DNA of 64,000 nucleotides, from positions 62,001-126,000 of the forward strand of contig NZ_JAHBGB010000027.1 of assembly GCF_018390555.1 (NCBI RefSeq). Direction: 5' to 3'. The notes under the pieces are model-generated. The model saw only the letters and a list, made by a program, of their open reading frames with translations, searched no databases and was not told the DNA's origin. This DNA comes from Ancylobacter oerskovii. Its GTDB lineage: Bacteria > Pseudomonadota > Alphaproteobacteria > Rhizobiales > Xanthobacteraceae. How positions within the stretch are numbered: the stretch's first letter is position 1; each line of letters opens with the position of its first letter. The position numbers were made by a program, and so were the translations under genes. This document shows positions 27,018 to 37,483 of this stretch, in pieces.

Positions 27018-27878
27018 ATGACGCTCGCGACCGACAAGTCGACGGATGTTCCGCCGCGGCTATGGTGGAACCGGCCGGCCTTCCTGCCGTCCCCCTCCAC
27101 CCTGCGCCAAGCGATCCACACGATAGGGCTCGGCCTGCCGGCCCTGCTCGTCCTGGCGCTGCTATGGGAAGTGGCGCCGCGGCTCGGCTGGATCAACGCC
27201 ATCTTCTTCCCGCCGCTCAGCCAGGTGCTGGCGGCCCTCGGCGACATGATCGCCAGCGGGCTGCTCGCCCGGCATATCGGCATCAGCCTCGAGCGGGCGG
27301 CGGTCGGCTTCCTCCTCGCGGTCGTCGTGGCCATCCCGCTCGGCCTGCTGATGGGACGTTATTCCCTCTTCGAGAAGCTGAGCGATTTTCTCGTCCAGAC
27401 GCTGCGCAACACCTCGCAATTCGCGCTGCTGCCGGTCTTCATCCTGGTTCTGGGCATCGGCGAGGCCTCGAAGATCGCCATCACCTTCTATGCGGCCGTC
27501 TTCTTCCTGCTGATCAACACCATCGTCGGCGTGAAGTCGGTCGATCCGCTCCACATCAAGGCCGCGCGCTCCATGGGAACGTCGGACTGGGACCTGTTTC
27601 GCAAGGTCATCCTGCCGTCGGCAGTGCCCTCCATCGTCGCCGGCGCCCGCCTCGGCGTGAAAAGCTCCCTGTTCTCGGTGATCGCCGCCGAGATGCTCGC
27701 CGCGCAATCGGGCATCGGCTACCTGATCCAGAACGCGTCGCTGATGCTGGAAACCGACCGCATGTATGCGGGCATCCTGACGCTCACCGTGATCGGCTTC
27801 CTCCTGAACTACGCCCTCGTCGCGTTCGAGGCGCAGGCGACGCGCTGGCGCGCCTCCGAGGACAAGGGCCTCGCCTGA
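27018..27878 (+). CDS. ABC transporter permease, TauC/SsuC family (module 1)
   Basis: This 286-residue inner-membrane permease has about six hydrophobic segments. The EAA coupling loop reads 'HIKAARSMGTSDWDLFRKVILPSAVPSIVAGARLG' in part, typical of TauC/SsuC. The N-terminal 35 residues are polar. A GAGGAG stretch precedes the ATG at 27018. With the adjacent ATPase and the binding protein encoded 46 bases downstream it forms a complete importer. It is paralogous to the permease at 36610-37482, but the gene order differs between the two modules. Confidence 0.92.
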   Translation: MTLATDKSTDVPPRLWWNRPAFLPSPSTLRQAIHTIGLGLPALLVLALLWEVAPRLGWINAIFFPPLSQVLAALGDMIASGLLARHIGISLERAAVGFLLAVVVAIPLGLLMGRYSLFEKLSDFLVQTLRNTSQFALLPVFILVLGIGEASKIAITFYAAVFFLLINTIVGVKSVDPLHIKAARSMGTSDWDLFRKVILPSAVPSIVAGARLGVKSSLFSVIAAEMLAAQSGIGYLIQNASLMLETDRMYAGILTLTVIGFLLNYALVAFEAQATRWRASEDKGLA

Positions 27879-27924
27879 TCTTCCCCACCGCTCACGCTCC
27901 GCCCGTCACCCGAAAGGTTTTCCC

Positions 27925-28953
27925 ATGTCCCGACTTATCGTGTCCCCCACACGCCGGAGCGTCGTGAAGGCGCTCGGCATCGCCGCGATCGTCCCCCTTG
28001 CCGGCATCGTGCCCGCCCGCGCCGCCGACAAGCCCGAGGTGATCCGCATCGGATCGACGGCGCCCGGCCACCTCAAATTCATCCTGTACCGGAACAAGAA
28101 GCTGCTGGAGCAGGAATTCGCCAAGGACGGCATTCGCGTCGAGCTCGCGACCTTCGACGGCGGTGGCCCCGCTTCCGTCGCGATCGGCTCCGGCGCCATC
28201 GAGTTCACCTATATCGGCAACAATCCCTCGCTGCGTCTGGGCGCCACCGGCGCCGACGTGAAGGCGATCGGCCTCTCCAGCTGGGTTCCCTCCAACGAGA
28301 CGCTGATCGTGGTGCGGCCGGATTCGCCGATCCAGAAGCTCGAGGAGCTGAAGGGCAAGAAGGTCGCCGTGCTGACCGGCACCGTCCGGCACTCCACCTT
28401 CGCGAAGGCGCTGAAGGATACCGGCGTGTCGATCAAGGACGTCGAACTGCTCAACATCGGCATAGAGAGTTCCGGCCCGGCCCTGGCGCGCGGCGATGTG
28501 GACGCGATCGTGGAAAGCACCGGCCCGGCCCAGAAGCTGGTCGATGCCGGCGGCGCGCGCGTGCTCTTCGATGCCGGCGTGTCGGGCAAGAAGGAATGGG
28601 CGGTTCCGCACGTCCTCAGCGTGAACGGCGCCTTCGCCCGCAAATACCCCGATATCGTCGCGCGGCTCCTGGCGCTGGACATAGCGACGGCGCGCTGGGC
28701 CGACGCCAATCCCGAGGAGACGATCCAGATCTTCGTCAAGGAGACCGGCAGCAGCGAGAAGGCCGTGCGCTCCACCTATAGCGACGGCAAGTTCTGGCAG
28801 GACCCGAAGCTCACCGATGAGGCCATCCGCTCGCTTCAGGGCGAAGAGGCGTTCATGGCCGATGCGGGCCTGCTGAAGGGCAAGGTCGATTACGACAAGT
28901 GGATCGACCGCTCCTATTACGAGGCTGCCCAGAAAAAGCTGGCGAACAACTGA
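27925..28953 (+). CDS. ABC transporter substrate-binding protein, SsuA/TauA-like (module 1)
   Basis: This 342-residue periplasmic protein has a twin-Arg-like signal (TRRSVVKALG) and a hydrophobic core ending at 'PARAADKPE'. The mature part shows the aliphatic-sulfonate binding-protein pattern: 'IRIGSTAPGHLKFILYRNKKL', 'GAIEFTYIGNNPSL', 'LIVVRPDSPI' and 'ELKGKKVAVLTGTVRH'. The ligand is probably a small organic anion such as a sulfonate. It is the last gene of module 1, unlike module 2, where the binding protein precedes the ATPase. The next gene on the strand is an MFS exporter about 210 bases away. Confidence 0.9.
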   Translation: MSRLIVSPTRRSVVKALGIAAIVPLAGIVPARAADKPEVIRIGSTAPGHLKFILYRNKKLLEQEFAKDGIRVELATFDGGGPASVAIGSGAIEFTYIGNNPSLRLGATGADVKAIGLSSWVPSNETLIVVRPDSPIQKLEELKGKKVAVLTGTVRHSTFAKALKDTGVSIKDVELLNIGIESSGPALARGDVDAIVESTGPAQKLVDAGGARVLFDAGVSGKKEWAVPHVLSVNGAFARKYPDIVARLLALDIATARWADANPEETIQIFVKETGSSEKAVRSTYSDGKFWQDPKLTDEAIRSLQGEEAFMADAGLLKGKVDYDKWIDRSYYEAAQKKLANN

Positions 28954-29164
28954 GGCGGCGGCCGTCCCGACCCGCCCTCCCTGCGCCCGGCCTGCCCGGC
29001 GGCGAGATCGCCGGACAGGCGCGACGGCGCCTCGCGTGACATCGAAGCGGCGCGAACCTGCATGATGCCTGCAAACAGACCGCCGCGCGCCGGCAGACGA
29101 CGCGCCGCGGCGCCCTTCGCGCGCAACGGGCGCCGTGGTGGAGCCCGCGCCGGAGCCCGCGTCC

Positions 29165-30403
29165 ATGGCCGATGAACCGGAGCCGGGAGACCGGACCAGC
29201 CGCCCCTTCACGCTCTACGCCGTCGCGCAATCGGTCTCGTCGACCGGCACCTGGATGCAGCGCCTGGGGATAGGCTGGCTGGCCTGGGATCTCACGCAGT
29301 CGACGAGCTGGGTCGGTGCCATGGCGCTCACCGAGATCGTCGCGGCGCTCTGGGTCGCGCCGCTCGCCGGGGTCATCACCGACCGCAGCAACGCCTTTCG
29401 CGTCAATCTGCTGTTCCAGTGCTGCGGGATCGCCGTGTCGCTCCTCCTGTACGCCGTGACGGCGACGGGCAACATGACGATCTGGCTGCTCTGGCTGCTC
29501 GCCCTTGCGGACACCACCTGGCAGGGGCTGAGCCAGCCGGCGCGCATGGTCTCGGTCGGGCTTCTCGCCGGGCGGAAGAACATGGCACGCGCCATCGCCG
29601 CCAGCTCCATCGGCTTCAACGTGGCACGCGCCGCGGGACCGGCCCTGGCGGGCCTCATCATCGTCAATGGCGGTCCGGCGCTGGCGTTCCTCTGCGCCGC
29701 CGGCACCTTCATGGCGATGATCGCCGCGCTCCTGCATCTGCGCACCTATCTGGACCGCCCCGGGGCGGCGACCGGCGCCGACATCCTGCAGGATATCGTC
29801 GGCGGGTACCGGTACATCGCCCGCACGCCGGCCGTGGCGACGATCTTCCTGCTGGCACTGGCCTTCTCGGTCTTCGGGCGGCCGTTCACCGAACTCTTCC
29901 CCGCCATAGCGGGCGAGATGTTCGGCGGCGGGCCGACCATCCTCTCGATGCTGATGAGCGCCCAGGGGGTCGGCGCCCTGCTCGGCGGCGCCTGGATGCT
30001 GCGCCGCAGGTCGCTCCCCGCGCTGGTGCGCCTCACCTGCCTTACCGGCCTCGGCATGGCCGGCATCATCATCGCCTTCTCGCTGGTCGGCGGCGCGAAT
30101 CTGGCGCTGGCGCTCATCGCCGCCGCCGGCCTTTGCCATGTGATGTGCAATATCGGCATGCAATCCCTGGCGCAGCTTTCCTCCGACATCTCGTTTCGCG
30201 GCCGGACCATGGCCCTTTACGGCCTGATCTTCCGAACCGGCCCGGCGGCCAGCGCCGCCGTGATCGGGGCGGCGGCGGAATGGCTCGGACTGCAGCTGCT
30301 GCTCGGCACCGCCGCCGGCCTGTGCGTCGCCGCGTTCCTGCTCATCATGACCAGGCGCCACGGCACATTGGTGGCGCGCACCAGCGGTGCGCCGCCGCTC
30401 TGA
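29165..30403 (+). CDS. MFS transporter, EntS/MFS_3-like exporter
   Basis: This 412-residue membrane protein has about 11-12 hydrophobic segments and the N-terminal 'SSTGTWMQRLGIGWLAWDLTQS' text typical of the MFS_3/EntS group. The loop between segments 2 and 3 contains 'PLAGVITDRSNAFRV', matching the major facilitator signature. The ATG at 29165 is preferred; GTG at 29135 would add ten Pro/Glu-rich residues. It lies between the two flavoprotein/ABC modules on the same strand, so it may export a product or an intermediate. Substrate unknown. Confidence 0.85.
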   Translation: MADEPEPGDRTSRPFTLYAVAQSVSSTGTWMQRLGIGWLAWDLTQSTSWVGAMALTEIVAALWVAPLAGVITDRSNAFRVNLLFQCCGIAVSLLLYAVTATGNMTIWLLWLLALADTTWQGLSQPARMVSVGLLAGRKNMARAIAASSIGFNVARAAGPALAGLIIVNGGPALAFLCAAGTFMAMIAALLHLRTYLDRPGAATGADILQDIVGGYRYIARTPAVATIFLLALAFSVFGRPFTELFPAIAGEMFGGGPTILSMLMSAQGVGALLGGAWMLRRRSLPALVRLTCLTGLGMAGIIIAFSLVGGANLALALIAAAGLCHVMCNIGMQSLAQLSSDISFRGRTMALYGLIFRTGPAASAAVIGAAAEWLGLQLLLGTAAGLCVAAFLLIMTRRHGTLVARTSGAPPL

Positions 30404-30487
30404 GCCGGAACGCCCGCCTGCCGCGAACCGGGTCGGCGGGAAACGGATCGATGACGGGGTCGATCCCTCGATTCATTATATTGATTT

Positions 30488-30499
30488 AATCTACAGATT
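30488..30499. promoter_or_regulatory. AT-rich promoter region with short dyad before the 70-residue gene
   Basis: AATCT-AC-AGATT is a small perfect dyad in an AT-rich island (about 30470-30512), 17 bases before the ATG of the small protein upstream of groES. It is the only promoter-like region between the MFS gene and groEL. No CIRCE element (TTAGCACTC-N9-GAGTGCTAA) is present here or before groES. Confidence 0.4.
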
Positions 30500-30515
30500 T
30501 TATATTCTTCTGATC

Positions 30516-30728
30516 ATGACCGAGCAGACGGGTTCCGATATTTTCGTCGTCGCCGTGGCGGGCCGCCGCGCCGGCCTGGCCTCGCGCCTCGACAGCGGCT
30601 TCCGCTTTCACGCGTCGAACCACCAGTTCGATGTGCTGGACGGCCGGAAATTCGCGACGCTGGAGGACATACGCGCCGCCGCGCAGGGTGCCTTGGCGAC
30701 CCTGCGGCTCGGCTTCCGCGCGTCCTGA
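30516..30728 (+). CDS. Small protein of unknown function upstream of groES
   Basis: This 70-residue protein is not recognised. It is soluble, slightly basic and contains 'DIFVVAVAGRRAGLASRLDSG', 'FRFHASNHQFDVLDGRKFATLEDI' type text split by charged residues, and an Ala-rich helix near the end. It has a plausible coding start after an AT-rich promoter and stops 52 bases before groES, so it is probably the first gene of the groES-groEL transcript. It has no Cys and no signal peptide. It could be a regulator or client-related factor for the chaperonin copy; that is speculation. Confidence 0.55.
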   Translation: MTEQTGSDIFVVAVAGRRAGLASRLDSGFRFHASNHQFDVLDGRKFATLEDIRAAAQGALATLRLGFRAS

Positions 30729-30780
30729 GCGGACCGCCGGCGGCTCGGCATGATCATCTTTCGCTTCAAGGAATGACTCT

Positions 30781-32722
<1,942 letters not shown>

Positions 32723-32737
32723 CCCCGTGATCCGCGT

Positions 32738-32760
32738 CCCGCCCGGCATCGCCGGGCGGG
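32738..32760 (+). terminator. Terminator-like hairpin after groEL
   Basis: Perfect ten-base arms CCCGCCCGGC (32738-32747) and GCCGGGCGGG (32751-32760) with a three-base loop, followed by GTTCCT. It lies 15 bases after the groEL stop. Only 41 bases separate it from the next flavoprotein gene, so some read-through into module 2 is possible. Confidence 0.7.
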
Positions 32761-32801
32761 GTTCCTCCCGGCCAGCTGGCCTCCGATCGGAGCGCGTGCA
32801 G

Positions 32802-34418
32802 ATGAGCGTAACGGCGACCTACCCGACGGCAGCACTCGATCTCGATACCGATGTACTCGTTCTCGGCGGCGGCCCCGCGGGAACCTGGGCGGCCCTGTCC
32901 GCCGCCCGTGCCGGCGCCCGCGTGGTACTGGCCGACAAGGGATTTTGCGGCACCTCCGGCGCAACGGCGCCGTCCGGCACCGGCGTCTGGTATGTCCCGC
33001 CGGACGCGGAGCGACGCCAGGCGGCCTATCTCTCGCGTGACGCGCTGGGCGGGCATCTCGCCGACCGGCGCTGGTCGATGCGGGTGCTCGAGCTGACGCA
33101 TGCCAGCATCGAACTCCTCGCCGAGCGTGGCTACCCCTTCCCGCACGACGACCGCGGCGCGCCGGCGCACGGCTCGCTGCAGGGGCCGGAATATATGCGG
33201 CTGATGCGCAAGCTCGTGAAGGGCGCCGGCGTACGCGTCCTCGACCACAGCCCGGCGCTGGAGCTTCTCGTCGATGGCGACGGCGCGGCGGCCGGGGCGC
33301 GCGGCGTCAGGCGGCAGCGCGGGGACGATTGGGTGGTGCGCGCCGGGGCGGTGGTGATCGCCACCGGCGGCTGCGCCTTCCTCAGCCGGGCGCTCGGCTG
33401 CAACGTGCTCACCGGCGACGGGCTGCTGATGGCGGCCGAGCTCGGCGCGGCGTTCTCCGGCATGGAATTCTCCAATGCCTATGCCATCTCGCCCGCCTTC
33501 GCCTCCGTCACCAAGACCCTGCTCTACAAATGGGCCACCTTCACCGAGCCCGGCGGCGAGCCGATCCCCGGCGCCGCCTCGCAGGGCGGCCGGTCGGTCA
33601 TCGCCAGATGGCTTGCCAAGGGCCCGGTCTACGCCCAGCTCGACAAGGCGGAACCCTCGCTGAGGGAATCGATGCGCGAGGCGCAGCCGAATTTCTTCGT
33701 GCCGTTCGACCGCGTGGGCATCGATCCCTTCACGCAGCGCTTCCCGGTCACGCTGCGCCTGGAAGGCACGGTACGCGGCACCGGCGGCCTGCGCATTGTC
33801 GGCGACGACTGCGCGACCACGGTTCCCGGGCTTTTCGCGGCGGGCGATGCCGCAACGCGCGAGCTGATCTGCGGCGGGTTCACCGGCGGCGGCAGCCACA
33901 ACGCCGCCTGGGCCATCAGCTCGGGCCAATGGGCCGGAGCGGGCGCCGCCGATCATGGCCGGCGGGTGCGCGCAGGCGCGGGAACGACGCGTGTCGCGGC
34001 GGCGGCCGGAACCGTCGCGCTGCGCGAAGGCCGCGCGGCGGCCTTCAGCCCCGAAGCCGTCATCCGCCAGGTGCAGGACGAGGTCTTCCCCTTCGAGACC
34101 AACTATTTCCGGTCCGGCGACAAGCTGGGCGACTCCCTCGGCCGGCTCGACGGCCTGTGGGCCTCGCTGCGGACGGCGGATGCCGCCTCCCGCGACGAGG
34201 CGGTACGGGCGCGGGAGGCGGCCGCGATGACGGCGGTCGCGCGCTGGATGTATCGCAGCGCGCTCGCCCGGACCGAGACGCGCGGCATGCATCGACGCGA
34301 GGATCACCCGCAGGCCGATCCCGCCCAGCTGCATCATGTTCTCAGTGGCGGTCTCGACGAGGTCTGGACCACCCCGTCCTCGCCGCTGACGCGCCCGCAG
34401 GCGGAGCTGGCGGCATGA
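32802..34418 (+). CDS. FAD-binding oxidoreductase, FrdA/AprA-like flavoprotein (module 2)
   Basis: This 538-residue paralogue of the module 1 flavoprotein opens with VLGGGPAGTWAALSAA and 'DKGFCGTSGATAPSGTG'. It shares 'ATGGCAFLSRALG', 'LTGDGLLMAAELGA', 'GMEFSNAYAI', 'EGTVRGTGGL' and the C-terminal 'ETRGMHRRED'. These fit the FAD_binding_2 fold and the helical C-terminal domain of fumarate reductase/APS reductase large subunits. The ATG at 32802 has only a weak Shine-Dalgarno (CGGAG). Its stop overlaps the ferredoxin start (ATGA). Differences from module 1 are spread through the protein, so the two likely act on different but related compounds. Confidence 0.85.
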   Translation: MSVTATYPTAALDLDTDVLVLGGGPAGTWAALSAARAGARVVLADKGFCGTSGATAPSGTGVWYVPPDAERRQAAYLSRDALGGHLADRRWSMRVLELTHASIELLAERGYPFPHDDRGAPAHGSLQGPEYMRLMRKLVKGAGVRVLDHSPALELLVDGDGAAAGARGVRRQRGDDWVVRAGAVVIATGGCAFLSRALGCNVLTGDGLLMAAELGAAFSGMEFSNAYAISPAFASVTKTLLYKWATFTEPGGEPIPGAASQGGRSVIARWLAKGPVYAQLDKAEPSLRESMREAQPNFFVPFDRVGIDPFTQRFPVTLRLEGTVRGTGGLRIVGDDCATTVPGLFAAGDAATRELICGGFTGGGSHNAAWAISSGQWAGAGAADHGRRVRAGAGTTRVAAAAGTVALREGRAAAFSPEAVIRQVQDEVFPFETNYFRSGDKLGDSLGRLDGLWASLRTADAASRDEAVRAREAAAMTAVARWMYRSALARTETRGMHRREDHPQADPAQLHHVLSGGLDEVWTTPSSPLTRPQAELAA

Positions 34419-34753
34419 TCGAGCTCGTCAGTGCCGAACGCTGCACCGGCTGCAACATCTGCGTCAGCGTCTGCCCCACCAATGTGTTCGACGCGGCGCC
34501 GAAGGGGGTGGCCGGCGGCCTGCCCGCCATCGCCCGCGGGCAAGATTGCCAGACCTGCTTCATGTGCGAGCTCTATTGTCCCGAGGATGCGCTCTACGTC
34601 GCGCCGGAGGCCGATCAGCCGGTCCTCGTCGACGAGCCCACCCTCGTCAGGGCCGGCCTGATGGGCGGCTACCGCGCCGCCATCGGCTGGACGCGCGACA
34701 CCGCCGCCCGGCGCCGGATCGATTCCACCTTCCGCCTCATCAAGGGCTTCTAG
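34415..34753 (+). CDS. Two-[4Fe-4S] ferredoxin, AprB-like (module 2)
   Basis: This 112-residue ferredoxin has two complete motifs, 'CTGCNICVSVCP' and 'CQTCFMCELYCP', at the same spacing as the module 1 copy, with a four-residue insertion between them. The C-terminal part 'LVRAGLMGGYRAAIGWTRD' is also shared with module 1 ('GLFGSYARALGW'), which suggests a conserved contact with the flavoprotein. Start and flavoprotein stop overlap. The binding-protein gene follows after 49 bases. It is the probable electron carrier of the flavoprotein. Confidence 0.87.
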   Translation: MIELVSAERCTGCNICVSVCPTNVFDAAPKGVAGGLPAIARGQDCQTCFMCELYCPEDALYVAPEADQPVLVDEPTLVRAGLMGGYRAAIGWTRDTAARRRIDSTFRLIKGF

Positions 34754-34802
34754 CCGCGCGGCGAGCACGGCCATCGCCCGCTCCACGACAAGGACAGACA
34801 TC

Positions 34803-35837
34803 ATGACCACCCCTCTCGGTGTCCTGGCTTTCGACAGGCGCCAGCTGCTCGCCGGGCTTGCCGCCGGCGGCGCGGCGCTCTTCGCGCCCTCCATCCTGCG
34901 GGCGCAGGCACCGGTGCCCGTGAAGGTGGCCTATGGCAGCGTCGGCTACACCTGGGCGGTGCCCTATGTCGCCGAGGCCGGCGGCTACTGGAAGGACCAA
35001 AATGTCGACCTGACCACCGCCTCCTTCGATTCCGGCCGCGACGCCATGCAGGCGCTGCTCACCGGCGCCGCGGACTTCTCCGCCTCCACCGACACGCCGC
35101 TGGTCTTCGCCGCGCTCAACGGTCTCAAGCCCCTCGCCGTGGTCAATTATTCGCGCTACTCGCGCGACATGCGCATCGCCGTGCGCAGCGATGCCGGCAT
35201 CGACCCCAAGAACCCCGCGAGCCTGAAGGGCCGCCGGATCGGCACGCCGGTCGGCACCTCCGGCCAGTATCTGCTGGCGAAGTATCTCGAGCTCGCCGGC
35301 CTGAAGCCGCAGGACGTGACCGTCGTCAACGTCGCGCCCGGCAACCTCGCCACCACGCTGGCGCGTGGCGACATCGACGGTTTCGCCTGGAGCAGCCAGG
35401 CGGTCGCGGTCGCCGACAAGCAGACCGGCGGCAAGGTGGTCGAGATGACGCTCGACGGCATCGAACCCTATTTCCAGAGCCACCAGCTCTTCCTGACCAC
35501 CGACAAGGTGCTGAAGGAAAAGCCGGAGGTCGTGACGGCCGCCATCAAGGCGCTTTACGCCGCCGAGAACCGCATCAATTCGGATCCGAACTGGCCGAAC
35601 CTCATCGCCGAGCGCATCAAGACCCCGCCGGAGCAGATCCGCCAGGCGACCTCGACCTTCGTCTTCAAGCTCGGCTTCGACCAGCGCTTCCTCGACGATC
35701 TGGTGAGCGAGGCGAACTGGGCCATCGCCGCCAATCTCGGCAAGCCGCCGCAGGGCGATCTGCGCAGCCTGCTGCGCGGGCTGATCGCCGACGGCCCGAC
35801 GAAGGCGCTGCTGCCCGAACGGGTCACCCTGTCGTGA
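34803..35837 (+). CDS. ABC transporter substrate-binding protein, NMT1/TauA-like (module 2)
   Basis: This 344-residue periplasmic protein has a Tat-like signal (DRRQLLAGLAAGG) with a hydrophobic core ending near 'LRAQAPVPVKV'. The mature part has the NMT1/SsuA pattern: 'WAVPYVAEAGGYWKDQNVDL', 'DAMQALLTGAADFSASTDTPL', 'LKGRRIGTPVGTSGQYLL' and 'TTLARGDIDGFAWSSQA'. It is only distantly similar to the module 1 binding protein. AAGGAC precedes the ATG. The stop overlaps the ATPase start (GTGA). Ligands of this group include taurine, sulfonates, nitrate and thiamine precursors. Confidence 0.88.
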   Translation: MTTPLGVLAFDRRQLLAGLAAGGAALFAPSILRAQAPVPVKVAYGSVGYTWAVPYVAEAGGYWKDQNVDLTTASFDSGRDAMQALLTGAADFSASTDTPLVFAALNGLKPLAVVNYSRYSRDMRIAVRSDAGIDPKNPASLKGRRIGTPVGTSGQYLLAKYLELAGLKPQDVTVVNVAPGNLATTLARGDIDGFAWSSQAVAVADKQTGGKVVEMTLDGIEPYFQSHQLFLTTDKVLKEKPEVVTAAIKALYAAENRINSDPNWPNLIAERIKTPPEQIRQATSTFVFKLGFDQRFLDDLVSEANWAIAANLGKPPQGDLRSLLRGLIADGPTKALLPERVTLS

Positions 35838-36613
35838 GCGCGGCCGGCGCGCTGATCGCCGTGGAGCACGTCTCCCAGGTCTATGCGGGGCGCGACGGCG
35901 CCCCCAACTGGGCGCTGCGCGACGTCTCCCTCCGCATCGGACGAGGGGAGTTCGTCTGCCTGATCGGCCCGTCGGGCTGCGGCAAGACCACCTTGCTGCA
36001 TCTCGTCGCCGGCTTCGTGAAGCCGACGAGCGGCACGGTGTCGTTCGCCGGCACGCCGGTCGCCGGCCCGGGTCCCGAGCGCGTCGTGGTGTTCCAGGAA
36101 TACGCGCTGTTCGCCTGGATGACGGCGCGGCAGAATGTCGAATTCGGCCTGCGCACCCGCGGCGTGCCGCGTGCCGAGCGGCGCGCCCTGGCATTGCGGG
36201 CGCTGGAGCGGGTCAGCCTGCGCCATGCCGCCGACCGCTATCCGCACGAGCTTTCCGGCGGCATGCGCCAGCGCGTGGCAGTGGCGCGGGCGCTCGTCGT
36301 CGAGCCGGAAGTGCTGCTGATGGACGAGCCCTTCGCCGCCGTCGACGCCATGACCCGGCAGAGCCTGCAGGAGGACCTGCTGCGGCTGTGGCGGGAGACC
36401 GGCGTCTCCGTGGTCTTCGTCACCCACAATGTCGACGAGGCCGCCTTCCTCGCCCAGCGCGTCGTGGTGATGGGCGCCAATCCCGGCAGCATCCGCGCCG
36501 ATCTCGCCATCGAGGCGCCGCATCCCCGCGACCGGGGATCGCCCCGCTTCGCGGCGCTCTATTCCGACGTGGCGGACGCACTCGCCGCCCATCACGGAAG
36601 GAAGGCGGCATGA
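35834..36613 (+). CDS. ABC transporter ATP-binding protein, taurine/sulfonate type (module 2)
   Basis: This 259-residue ATPase has Walker A GPSGCGKTT, the Q-loop 'VFQEYALFAW', signature LSGGMRQR and Walker B VLLMDEPFAAVDAMTR, then the H-loop 'VFVTHNVDEA'. It belongs with TauB/SsuB. The GTG at 35834 overlaps the binding-protein stop, and its stop overlaps the permease start, so the importer is tightly coupled. The closest relative in the window is the ATPase at 26169. It drives uptake of the module 2 substrate. Confidence 0.92.
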   Translation: MSAAGALIAVEHVSQVYAGRDGAPNWALRDVSLRIGRGEFVCLIGPSGCGKTTLLHLVAGFVKPTSGTVSFAGTPVAGPGPERVVVFQEYALFAWMTARQNVEFGLRTRGVPRAERRALALRALERVSLRHAADRYPHELSGGMRQRVAVARALVVEPEVLLMDEPFAAVDAMTRQSLQEDLLRLWRETGVSVVFVTHNVDEAAFLAQRVVVMGANPGSIRADLAIEAPHPRDRGSPRFAALYSDVADALAAHHGRKAA

Positions 36614-37482
36614 GCCTCGCCTCGTCCGACGCCCGCATCGAGCCGGGCACCGACACCCGCCCGCCCGCCGGCAGCTTCGAGGAAGCCTTCCGGGCGGAGC
36701 ATCGCCGGCGCCGGCGCCATGCCGCCATGTGGCGGCTCGTGCTGAACGCCGCCGGCATCGCCCTGTTCGTGATCGCCTGGGAATTGATCCCGCGCTATTC
36801 GAGCTGGATCAACGAGGTGCTGTTTCCTCCGCCCTCGCAGGTGTTCGAGGCCTTCGTGCCGCTGCTTCTCTCCGGCGAGATCGTGAAGAACATCCGGGTC
36901 AGCCTGCTGCGCGCCGCCTCCGGCTTCGGCGTGGCGCTGGTGCTGGGCATCGGCGCCGGGGTAATGACCGCCCGGCTTTCCTGGCTGCAATATCTGTTCG
37001 AGCCGCTGCTGCACGGCTTCCGCTCGATTCCCGCCATCGCGCTGATCCCGCTGTGCATCCTGTGGTTCGGCATCGGCGAGACCTCGAAGACCGCGCTCAT
37101 CGCCTGGGGCGCCTTCTTCCCGCTGTGGATCACCACCTTCATCGGCGTGCGCGACGTCAACCCGATCTATCTGCGCTCGGCCGCCTGCCTCGGGGCGGGC
37201 CGCCTCACCACGCTGTTCCTCGTGGTGCTGCCCGCGGCGCTGCCCTTCATCCTCGCCGGCATCCGGCAGGCGCTCTCGGTGTCGCTCGTCGTGCTGGTGG
37301 CGGCGGAAATGTCCGGCGCCTCCTCGGGCATCGCGCACATGATGTCGGAAGGCCACCAGCTGTTCCGTGTCGACATCATGTTCATCGGCCTCGCCGTGCT
37401 CGGCGCCTTCGGCTTCCTGGTCGATCGCACCTTCGTCGCCGTCGCCCGCCGGCTTTTCCCCTGGTACCAGATCACGTCCTGA
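36610..37482 (+). CDS. ABC transporter permease, TauC/SsuC family (module 2)
   Basis: This 290-residue permease begins with a polar 40-residue segment, then about six membrane helices. The EAA loop includes 'LRSAACLGAGRLTTLFLVVLPAALPFILAG' in part, normal for the TauC/SsuC group, and 'ISSWINEVLFPPPSQVF'-like text near residue 65 is shared with module 1. The ATG at 36610 overlaps the ATPase stop. The next gene, an amidohydrolase, begins one base after its stop, indicating one operon. Confidence 0.91.
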   Translation: MSLASSDARIEPGTDTRPPAGSFEEAFRAEHRRRRRHAAMWRLVLNAAGIALFVIAWELIPRYSSWINEVLFPPPSQVFEAFVPLLLSGEIVKNIRVSLLRAASGFGVALVLGIGAGVMTARLSWLQYLFEPLLHGFRSIPAIALIPLCILWFGIGETSKTALIAWGAFFPLWITTFIGVRDVNPIYLRSAACLGAGRLTTLFLVVLPAALPFILAGIRQALSVSLVVLVAAEMSGASSGIAHMMSEGHQLFRVDIMFIGLAVLGAFGFLVDRTFVAVARRLFPWYQITS

Positions 37483-37483
37483 C

